Part shown: one piece after another, positions 54,091 to 64,000 of the stretch
Numbering within the stretch: the first letter of the stretch is position 1
Layout of the letters: every line of letters starts with the position of its first letter
Origin: Atherinomorus stipes
Taxonomy: Eukaryota > Chordata > Actinopteri > Atheriniformes > Atherinidae
Length of the DNA: 64,000 bases
Assembly (NCBI GenBank): GCA_023101725.1
Contig: JALJCO010012637.1
Span: 620,001-684,000 of the forward strand
Direction of reading: 5' to 3'
Made by a program: the position numbers and the translations under genes
Notes under the pieces: generated by a model
Seen by the model: the letters and a program-made list of their open reading frames with translations, nothing else
Told to the model about the DNA's origin: nothing
Database searches by the model: none

Positions 54091-57000
54091 TGCTGGTGAC
54101 TTCTTCAAAGTTGTATTACATGTCTACTGTCTTCTTCTGTGTGCCTTTTACTAGATTACTATAGCTTGTTACATACTCCATGACAAGCAGGAACTTTGTT
54201 CTTGCCCGCGAGGCTGCATGAACAAGAAAAAAGTTTGTTTTCATCAATCACCCACTGATTATACTGTACATTTACAATAAATGTTGTCGTGGCAGGACAG
54301 AGTTGCGCACGGGGTGGTGTCCACCACGTCGCATTTTAAATGTCACCTGTTGTTTACATTTTCGTACTTTCTCACCACCTCGATCAGCTCTTTATTAAAA
54401 CTATCCGTTCAATGTCGCCTCTGCGGAAATGCAGAGGTGACAACTCTCTGCTTCAAGCATCTGTGTTAACCCCGCCCGCCTCAAATGTCTGACCAATCAC
54501 ACAATTCTTCTCGGAGCTACCCAAGAAGAAAGTACTGCTCTAACTCTGGGCTCAGACTGAGTGCAATTCGGGTTAAATTAGAGACCAACACAGTCGAAAC
54601 AGCTCATGCGTGTGAACGACATTAGCATCACTTCCACTTGTCGCCAGAGGGGGCGAACTTCTGGAAAAAAGCCGGAACGTTGCGCTGTACTCCTTTTAAG
54701 GCATCTCGTGATCGTGATAGGAAGAGTAATGTGTGGTGAAAGGGCAATAGTCAGATCCAGGTACCAGGTTTGTGAATTGGCAGAGTTTACGAACAACCTT
54801 TAAGCTAACACTAGCTTAAAGGGACTAGAGGCAGGAATATAAAAAAAACCAAACATGCATGTCCATTTTTTTAAATATTAATGGGTGATGAAGCGCTAAA
54901 TACCAAAAATAACGTTTCCACCAACATTTCTCTCCGTTGCCTTGAACAGGCTGTGTGCTGCAAAATGCGCTGCAATTCGGACGTGACGTTTTTTATAACT
55001 CATATGATTGCAGCTTAAAGCACAAAGCAAAATATCGAAGACCTGAGACAAAGCGTGCAATTGAAATACAGTAGGCTACAATAGCTTATTCAGGTTGCAT
55101 AACTACACATTTTCTCTGCAGTTGGACATTGGTATTGTTTTACTAGACCGCACACCTTAAAGTGTAAAAAATAAAAGAGTAACGAATGCAAATGAGCTTA
55201 AAATGGAGACCAATGCACAGTTTACTTTGTTTTATCTATTATTTGATCAGTGTGGCTGTCGTCAATGATTATAACAGCGGCAGATTAATTTGTGCAATAA
55301 TAGAGGTATAATAGGCAAGGCAAGTTCACTGGTATGGAGCATTTTATTCAAAATGTAACTCAATGTGTTCTAATAGAAAATGAAGAGAAATGCAAAGTGA
55401 CAGAAACTGAAATCATGTTAAAACATAATTACAGCATAATTAAAAGGGTGTGCATAAACCATAACAAAGAGATGGATGTAAAGCTCACATTCACATCTTT
55501 TTCACATCACAAATGACACCAAATATTTTATTAACATGGATTTCTAAATCAAAACCTTTGCTCCATGGATCCAAAAATAACTATAGAACCAACAGCTGCT
55601 ATTTCAAGGTGTGTTAGATATATGCTAAATGAACTCTTGAGTAAGTTTAAACATTGGATTCAGTAGATACCAAACAGTGAAGGACTCAGATTGGCTTTTC
55701 CTTGCAGCATCAGTCAGAAGCAGCCACCTCAGACGATATTTAATGTGAGGAGAAAAATCAAATCTACTCCTAAATGCAAAACTCTTGGTTTCTGCATGAA
55801 CCTCAGCAAGTCTAAAACATATTTCCACTCAACATAGCCAGCTTCTGATGTAACTGCAGGTAAAACAGCTGTTTCACAACCCCCACATAAACACATTTCA
55901 TACCCAGTCATGCACCCGCCTACAGGTTCTCCTAATTAACGGGGAGGAAGTGGACTAATTGAGGGTGTTAGGGTGAGACGGGGGCAGCACCTGGCTGAGC
56001 TCTCACACTTCCACTCACTTCTGCCTCAAAGCACACCACAGCTGGAGCCCACCAACTGAACAGTTATGCCTCCTCTCCTCGCCCTCTCACACATTTATTT
56101 ACGCATATGCACACAAACGCTATGTAATCCACTAATCTTTTCCCATGTACGCTCCGCTGATCATCGCAGTGGATTGTCTTGAAATAAATGATGCTGCAGC
56201 ATTTTGCTGTTCCAGTCTTGGTGAAGTTAGAAGAAAAATGTTGGTCTTCTTCATTTGATTTTTTTTTATTAATTAACTGCTGTTTGGCAGCTATTTACCT
56301 TTTCCATCATGTGTGTTCTACCTTGATTACTTTAAAAAGCATGGTCATGGTTAAGTCGGTCATGTTTCCGATCAGAAAATGCAAATGAGCACAATAGAGT
56401 TCTGTTAGCTTGAGCTAATATAACTTGCCCATAGTTGACATATGCTGATGTTGTGTTTGCTACGTTGCTATGCTAATGGAGGAAACTAGCCCAGCTGCCC
56501 TAAAGGGGACAGTCACTCCACCAAATCATCTGAGAAGCAGTCTTTGAGATTATTTAACATTTTTATACAGGCCTAGTAATAGACAAAGATAAGGCAGCTT
56601 GCAGGTGTCTGTTATTGTACAACAACATAAAACTGGTGACTCAGCTGCTAGCTAGCCACCAAAGTGAGGCAGCACAACTGAGTCAGTGTGAAATGCCGTC
56701 AAATTTAATTCAGTTCAACTCAAGTAAACTAGAAACTTACCCTGTTTGGATGAAAATTTACAATAAAGGCTTCAGATCGTACAATGGATCTTACTCTACA
56801 GGGCACTCTGATATTAACTTGAAGGTAATGTAGCTAACTACTAGTTAGCTACATTAGGCTAGTAGCCCCTATTTATGCTAATGTTGCTACACTAATGAAG
56901 GAAACTAGCATGTTTATTCACTTAACAAATCATCTGGGAGACAAGTTTTCTAGTCACTCACTATCGTAGAGTGGGAAAGAAAAGGCAGTTTGTGACTTCG

Positions 57001-57210
57001 TTCAAAGCAGTTGCATCACACCACGACAGTAAAAAACGTTGCTTCTTCTGCTAGTCAGGATTGCCAGATCTTGCAAGAGAAACAAGCGAACAACTTGATA
57101 AAAACAAGCCCCAAAAAGCGTAATTTGCATACATATTATTTTAATCTAATTTCATAATTCATTTTCTGTACTGCTTGGTTCAGGCCGCCAGTCTGTTGCA
57201 ATGCCAACAT

Positions 57211-57290
57211 CAATTCAATTCAATTCAATTCAATTCAATTCAATTCAATTCAATTCAATTCAATTCAATTCAATTCAATTCAATTCAATT
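57211..57290. repeat. (CAATT)n pentanucleotide repeat, 16 units
   Basis: Sixteen uninterrupted CAATT units. Uninterrupted arrays of this length are often variable in length between individuals. Confidence 0.97.
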
Positions 57291-59520
57291 CATATACAGT
57301 AGAAAATGGAACAATATTGTTTTGCATGGTTGAATGGGAGCATTATCTCTTTACCACCATTTTAAACAGTAGCCTTTTTTTTTGATTGGCTAATAATAGG
57401 CAAATCTGGTGGAGAGGGAAGGAATTAGAAATAGGGATGGCACAACATAAGTTGGAACTTACTGAGAAATATTGAATTGCAAAATCTGATGCCCTGCAAA
57501 CTCCTACTGCAAGGAACTAAGTAAACAAATCACTTTATTTATATGGAGTCACAGTTTACTGTATTGATAATAAAGATATTCTTTTATGCTTACAGCATAT
57601 TGCAATATGCTTTTTTCAAATTTGAGGTTATTTTTAAAAATGTATTTAGATATTAAGTGTGGAATGGACTGATTTCAGTGGCTGATCCCACAGTTTGAGC
57701 ATAGATACTAACACTATCCCACAAGTTCAGTTCAAATCCATTTAAATACAGTCCAGTTCAATCTTGACAACTTGGATTGAAAAGAAGATTTGATGCAATC
57801 AGTTGGTTTCCTATATAATTCGGCAATTCTTTTCTATGAATTGATTCAAATTTGAACATTTATAAAATAGACTAATGTTAATCATGTAGTGGAATTGTTG
57901 TAAGTGGATTATAATTGAATGGCAAAGAATTGGATTGAATTGGACTTTTTTTCTTTTAAAAGTGCCTTGAGATGGTTTTGTCGTGAATTGGTGCTGTACA
58001 ATTAAAGTTAAAATGAATCAAATGATATTCTAATGAAGTCCAGTTTATGCTAATTTAAATCCAGTTTAGATCAGTTGATTCATTACTTTACTAAAATAGA
58101 GTCCAGTTCAATGTTATACTTGTTTTTCTGAAATTCCATTTTGTAAAAGTTTTAAGAAACAAACTCACTGAATCAAATTAAATCTTTACTTTAATTCAAC
58201 CTCATGCTTCTAAAAGTGGCCTTTTAGAAGTGTGTGATCATGAACTCACACCATCTGAATGACACGTTCTGAATAACAATATCTCTTCTGTCCTCTGAGC
58301 GGAGACAGAATGAGGTTTTGGGCTGTTCAGGAATATGATCCTCACATAAACTTGGTGTCTGAGCAGACCTGAGCTGCCAGGCATTTTTTATGACATCACT
58401 TCACCCAGGCATGCATTTAAATGAATGTGTGTGTTTCTTTTTGTGCGTAAAAGACTTTCACTCTGCTTGAATGTCAACTGTCCTTAATCACATCATTGTT
58501 TCACGTCCAAGATTTTGATCTCCAGGATGTGCATGGGACGTGCTTCAAGATGCACTCTATGTAACCCACCTCCTCATCCCGGTGACAGAGCAAAAGCTTG
58601 AGACAAGGACTCCAAATTAAGGCAGCTGGCGGATGAGAGGTCACCTCTGACCCTGATGATTAGATATGGACTCTATAATTGGCTGGCTGTGTTTTCCATC
58701 AACAGGCATTATTGGCCACTTTGCTAGCCAGCACCATTAGCGGCTCCGCTATTCCTGGAAGCACCTGGAAGCAGAGCGTCTACACACACTCTGAATCCCT
58801 CAGGTCATTCCTGCCTCTTTATTATCAGCATCACTCCAGATATGCAATCGCTCTACACTCAGATAAAACATGCAACTGTATTAAATGTCCAGGTTATTAA
58901 TATTTCATTTATTTTTACCCACACCTGCCTGCTATTTCTTCACCTGACCAAAAAAGAATTGTGAGGCGCTCCTGAAATCTTGCAACTTTGATCGGGCCTT
59001 AATAGTTCCATAGATACGTACATCTGTGTTAAATGTTGTCTGCCCTCATACTCCCCACGTGTGCTTTTCGTTGGCATCGTTGTTGCACATTCCATCCCCT
59101 AGAGGGCAGTACGGAGTTCAGTGTTAACTTCTGAGTTCTGATGCCAGTTTCTAACAGGATATCAAACATGGCGACGGTGGGGGAGATCAAGATAATGCTC
59201 AAAAAGAGATATAAAATAAGGCAGAGCTGGAGACGGGGTGGTTCATGCAGCATCATCGTGACTTCTTCTTTGTTCCTTTTGCTTGTTGCAAAGGAACAAC
59301 TGTGCAACACTGCCCCCACGATTTCAGGTGGAACTGCTCAATACTGCTTATATAGAGCATAAATGAGCCTTAATTCTGCTGCTGATCATAAGAAGTTGAA
59401 TAAAACTCAGTTTTTTCAAATTCCCGATTTTCATTAGGGTGCTGACCTGGAAATGTGTGATTAAATCTGTTTTTCTTTTATGATTTGCTACCTTTCAAGA
59501 CTTTCTAAGTATTTATTTAA

Positions 59521-59853
59521 AGGGACATTGTGTAAGTTTTCCTGTTATCTGTTCACAAAAATCAATTATTTCATTCATGTTTTCCATTAATCAGTAATCA
59601 CTCCCATCAACAAACCGAAGTGCTCCTGTAAGATCTGAATTTGCCGTTTGTATCATTCATATATACCTGGAACTGGTCAGCTCGGTGGTGGCTGCCATGC
59701 CGTGTTGCCATGTTTTTTTACATTGGGTCGAAGCGTGACAGCAGGAAACCACGGAAACTCACCGGCAGCTGTCGTCCGTCTGCTCTCTGCCCAGTTTCAT
59801 GTGACTGCAGCATGAAATGTCCGAGCAATATACAACTGCTACACAATGTCCCT
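59521..59853. mobile_element. MITE with perfect 14-bp terminal inverted repeats and TTAA target site
   Basis: Left AGGGACATTGTGTA (59521-59534) and its exact reverse complement at 59840-59853, flanked by TTAA at 59517-59520 and 59854-59857. 333 bases, non-coding. The best-preserved member of its type in the window. Confidence 0.9.
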
Positions 59854-59950
59854 TTAAAGACTTCTTAATGAACTCTCCATGATTGTCATTCATTCAATGA
59901 ATTACTCATAATTAAATTAATAAGTAATAATAATTAATTCATTTAGTTTT

Positions 59951-60593
59951 GGGCGTCAAAAATGCGCAAAGTTGGACGCTGGGTCGTTAAAAAGTCAGAT
60001 GCTTGGTTTCCAGCGTCAAGACACCCCCGATGCACATCGAGGGATGTCCAGCCAAGACGTCGAGGGTGTTGGAAGGAGCCTCTCCTTGTTTTTCTTCCCT
60101 TTCACTGGTCTGTTTGCACAATAACAGATGCAGTAGAGAGAAGGGCTCGGCTTTATGTGATAAACAAAGCTAGGGAACGTCGTTTTAGGGCATTTCTGCT
60201 CCATGTCTGGGTTCACCAGATAATTCCAGGTGTTCTAGGAGTGATGAGTTTCACCATTTACTCCAGGAGCTGCACGCTGACGAGGGGCGCTTTAAGCTTT
60301 CTGATCCGACCCAGTTTAACGACCCACTGTCCCGATGCGGAGCAGCATTATAAGCCCAGTGAATCCCATCAGCATAGCAGGTCATCAAACCGCCGTTCAG
60401 AAACCGGGACCGGACGCAGATCACAGTTTATCCTCCTCTGACTTTAGAGAGTGAGGAGATTCCCCTGGTTCTTCTTGGTGTTTCTCATCCTGTCATAAAA
60501 TATGTGTCTGTCTCATGACATTCGCTCTGATTGGTTGATGCCCTGCATCAAAATGCCAAAGTTCAGATTTTCCAACTTTGGCGTCTGACGCCC
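59951..60593 (+). mobile_element. PIF/Harbinger-like transposon remnant
   Basis: The ends are an imperfect inverted pair: gggcgtcaaaaatgcgcaaa on the left and, reversed, ccaactttggcgtctgacgc on the right. Two frames carry transposase-like pieces: RERRFRAFLLHVWVHQ at about 60170-60217 and, in another frame, DEFHHLLQELHADEGRF at about 60243-60293. The second resembles the N-terminal part of Harbinger transposases (GEFHHLV...L..D..RF). The frames are shifted relative to each other and the catalytic core is missing, so the copy is dead. The family call is moderate. Confidence 0.55.
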
Positions 60594-63049
60594 TTGATAC
60601 ACACGTCAACGCTCAAAACCTCAAAACTCAACCCGCGAAATGTGTAAGGCCTCCAGATGTGCTGCGCCCACCGCGCATGCCACCGCGCAGGCTTTTCAAC
60701 GCCTTCTTGACGCGCATCAGCCATTGACTTTGCATGTAAACCTGACGCTCAAATTGTGTTTGGTCTGAACACACGTGAGACTTCAATTGATCGTCGAAAT
60801 GTTACAGGATATTGTTTATTTACCCATAAAGAATTGCATAAACAGATGACATAAAAGTCATTGTGACACAGCACCAAAGACAATCCTACTAATCCATCGT
60901 TTCTCACTTTTGCTGGACCACACTGACTAAGTAGTGAGAGTAGGGCTGTAAGTATGCGTATGCTTTCACATAGCAAGTAGATACATGTCCATTCAGCTTT
61001 TATGCCTTATTTACCTACTGTACTCACATTTAGGCTACTAAGTAAATGCTCTTTTTGTCAACATTCATAACCTTATGAAAAGGGCAAAGAAGCTTGCATA
61101 CCCCCCTACAAGTGGGAGCTTTGGGTGATGGAAGGAGATGTGATACCAACGTGTAGCACAAGCAGAGTTGACACAAGTGCTGGAAAATGTATAGTTTTTG
61201 CAAGCCCTCAGAAATATCACAAAGATATTTTGGCTAAAAACAGAACAAACACAAATGTACTGAAGAAGATCACATCCCAATTCGAGCATGTGCTACTTTA
61301 TTTTTTCTTTTTTTTTTGTCTTTGGCTCTGCAGCATAAAATGAAAGAGGTAGATTATTCTCAAACAGGAAAAGGAAAACAGATATGGAATATAGTCCACA
61401 TATTATGAGATCCGGTATTGAGAAAAATTTGGATACTTCTTGTGTTTAATATGAAAAAAAATGTGGCCCAACTTGGACTACTGCTGTAAATATCGTACAC
61501 AAAACAAACAGCAATTAGCGCCTATGCTGTGTAGACACCACCCAAAACCACAGAAGCAAAAACAGTGAAATAGCTTATATATTTATATCTCTACAAAATT
61601 ACATAATCAAACGTTTACTGCTTTTGAAAGACATCATCATTTTCTCCATTAATGTGCAGACCAGCGCATTCATCACAGCACTTCCCTGGCAGATGTTATA
61701 TTTGCATAATGGAGTCATTGCACCGTTATGTTTGATGAATGACAACACAGCGGTCCATTGAAACAAATGAAGAAACTGCTCCGACTCAGAGCTGATGAAA
61801 TGCTGTTGGGAAACACTCCCTATTAAAAGACTTGGATCAGGGTCAGGGCCTGGAGGACTCACTTGGGGCCGTAAACACAATAGAGATCGACCTTATGTTG
61901 AGTTTTTGAAAGCTTTGATGTTCTCTTACTGAAACACTTGCAGAGGGTTTCCTGGAAAATCCTCCAGTTCGGAGCAAACTATGCCACAAACATGAAAGTG
62001 GAGCAGTAAACAAAGCTCAGAAGTAAACAAAAATGTCAAATGATTTACTTTTTCAGTTGCAAAGGAAACGCTAAATGTGCAGAAGATGATTCTGCGCGGT
62101 CAAAGCTTCTATTAACCTTTAATAGCACGTATATTTGGTGACAATGAAACTGTGAAGAAACCAGTGAGAACATTGGTTGTGGAAGATCTGCTCTCTGTGG
62201 CGCCACGGCTAGAAAACTCTGACTTGACTTTTGACAAGATTTTGTACTGCTTGGGATTCAAGGTCCGGTGACCAAGGGATACAACCTGTGCTTTCAGTCT
62301 CTCTGCTACGCTTGTGCACTACAAATTAGCAGCTTCTGGACCACATTGTCTCGCCCCGGCACTTCAGCAGGATCACATCCCAGATCTCACTCAGACTCTA
62401 GATGTCTTTCTTCTTATTTACGAACTTCCGACTTCTCCTCACATCAGTGCTGTGTCTGCACACAACTCATTTTCTCACTTGAGTGTGTTTCACCGATTCT
62501 GCTCTCCACTGAAATCTGATCTGGTGATTATGAACGCTGCCCTCTCTGCAGACTTTTCCACAAGCTGATACTGCTGGCTTGTTATGGAAAAATTTGAACT
62601 TTTATCCCTCTGCTGTCAAATGTAGGAGGAGCTGTGCATCACTCAGGGCTGCTTTGGTGCACATATAGGCTCATGTGTGCCAAAGGTGTCTCCCTGTTAA
62701 TAGAGAAAGTTACAGAAATGATAACAACTCAAATATTCCACCATTACAAAGCTGAGAGTTGAAAATTCAAAGGGTCATTTTGAGATTAATCATGTAAAAT
62801 TAAGAATAATGTGCTGTGAAAATGAAAGCTTTGGGAGATAAACGTGTGTGTGGTAAAACTGTAATAATATGATTGTGGAACCTTTAAATCACTAACTTTT
62901 CTCTTCTTTTTTAAAGTCACAGCCCTAAACCAGAGTAGGCAATACATCAAGCTGAAAAGCACCAAAATCCTTTATGTTTTTCCCTAAAGCAGCATATCAT
63001 ATTGCCATAATTCAAATGAGCTTGTCAAAAACACATAGCCACAGAGGGC

Positions 63050-63305
63050 TGTGATTGTTAGCACCGTCACCTTGCAGCAAAGAGGTTCCTGGTTTGAACC
63101 TTGGCTGAGGCCTTTCTGTGTGAAGCTGGCATGGTGTTCCTATGCTTCCATGTGGGAAGAAACACATGTATGTCATTTTAACTGGTAAAAGCTCATGGTT
63201 TTATCTGTGATGGACTGGCAACATGTCCAGGGCGTATTCCACCTCTTATAGCTGTGATAGCACAGTGACCCTAAATTAGCGTAAAAGTGGATGAAAACAT
63301 TTTGT
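63050..63305 (+). repeat. Dispersed SINE-like repeat with tRNA-like promoter boxes
   Basis: The start (gattgttagcaccgtcacct, then ggtttgaacct) resembles A-box and B-box sequences of a tRNA-derived SINE. It is followed by a block common in percomorph genomes (ctttctgtgtgaagctggca ... gatggactggcaacatgtcc). Not a functional tRNA gene: no cloverleaf can be drawn. Confidence 0.5.
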
Positions 63306-63855
63306 GTAAAGCATATCACAGTGGCTGGAGCAAGCAAAGAAATACTGCTTTTATACATGTATAAAGAAATTAAAGGTGATAGCCATAAGTTTAATTCCTC
63401 CTGGCTTACTTGACTAGCATTAGTAATGTCATTGAATGGCTAACTGTTAATTAGCATTGGCAATTGTTAAACTAACATGTTCAGGAGGAAAGTGGCAACC
63501 TCCACGGGGCTTTTGAGGCCCTTCGCTACCTTCATCCTCATCCTGCTTTGTTTTTTGTCTGCTTGAATTTGAGAAATGTACAGTAAGGCAAGGAAGATGC
63601 TATTTCTACACATAGCAATTGAGTTAGCAACTTCGGATCTAATGCTAATAGTAAAAAAATCCAAACATTTGGTAATTAGATGTAAGTATTTACTTTTTAG
63701 ACCTGCCAAAATTGATAAAACAATATTAATAATATGCTTTAAAAAATTGGGCCAAAATTAATACTTTAATTCTGCACCCCTCTAGATTTTTTTATAATTG
63801 CATTTTCAAATGATTGTTTTGATGGAAAAGCTGTAACTATCATCTCGAAATAGTC

Positions 63856-63881
63856 CTTTTTTTTTTTTTTTTTTTTTTTTA
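63856..63881 (+). repeat. Poly-T run
   Basis: About 26 consecutive T in the scube1 intron, followed by AAAAA; possibly the tail of an inserted retroelement on the minus strand, but no element body was recognised. Confidence 0.6.
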
Positions 63882-64000
63882 AAAAGCAGCTTTTTTGGTC
63901 ATTCTTAGCCTTCTTACTTTATAGGCCCTGCCTCTCCTTTTTTTTTTGGGGGGGAATACAGTGGTTCTTTTGGTGAATAAGTGAATATATTTCCACATTT

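Larger units (their letters stand above)
53393..64000. other. scube1: scube1 intron 2 (continues beyond the window)
   Basis: No second EGF exon (pattern DxDEC with flanking cysteines and splice sites) was recognised in this 10.6 kb. It contains MITE copies (from 53919; 59521-59853), a Harbinger-like remnant (59951-60593), a CAATT repeat (57211-57290), a SINE-like repeat (about 63050-63300) and AT-rich unique sequence. The many short open frames have no recognisable domain. Confidence 0.65.

Noticed and set aside
63050..63130. Possible tRNA gene
   Set aside because: A- and B-box-like sequence is present but no acceptor stem or cloverleaf forms; better explained as a SINE-like repeat.

Overview
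This is vertebrate nuclear DNA, most likely from a teleost fish. The genes are split by many spliced introns, and the non-coding space is full of fish-type DNA transposons, short inverted-repeat elements (MITEs), LINE 3' ends and microsatellites. No bacterial-type operon, CRISPR array, rRNA or tRNA gene was seen. All gene calls below come from translating candidate exons, checking splice sites and reading phase, and comparing with family sequences known to me. No database search was run.

Layout: (1) 1-431, minus strand: an N-terminal coding exon of a magnesium transporter gene, probably slc41a2, running off the left edge. (2) 2147-3290, plus strand: nopchap1 (C12orf45 family), complete in four coding exons. 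(3) 3291-10917: intergenic DNA with a LINE 3' end, a Tc1-like transposon split by a hAT-type MITE, and nested MITEs. (4) 10918-31404, minus strand: aldh1l2, complete in 23 coding exons giving 923 residues, including a short first exon for the mitochondrial presequence. (5) 35038-45904, minus strand: samm50, complete in 15 coding exons giving 470 residues. (6) 50204 to the right edge, plus strand: the first two coding exons of a SCUBE gene, probably scube1, followed by more than 10.6 kb of intron.

The order slc41a2 / nopchap1 / aldh1l2 matches human 12q23, including the divergent pair and the convergent nopchap1-aldh1l2 pair. samm50 and scube1 are both on human 22q13. The window therefore joins material that in human lies on chromosomes 12 and 22. 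Two products are mitochondrial (ALDH1L2 in the matrix, SAMM50 in the outer membrane). The genes are not otherwise known to act in one pathway.

The most unusual stretch is 14661-15768, inside an aldh1l2 intron: 210 consecutive G, then about 490 bases of degenerate G-rich sequence, then about 400 bases of A-rich sequence ending in 147 consecutive A. It is most likely an assembly or base-calling artefact. I found no undescribed biological system. What is worth a second look is the nesting of mobile elements, a GC-AG intron in aldh1l2 and a few hairpin-forming repeats.
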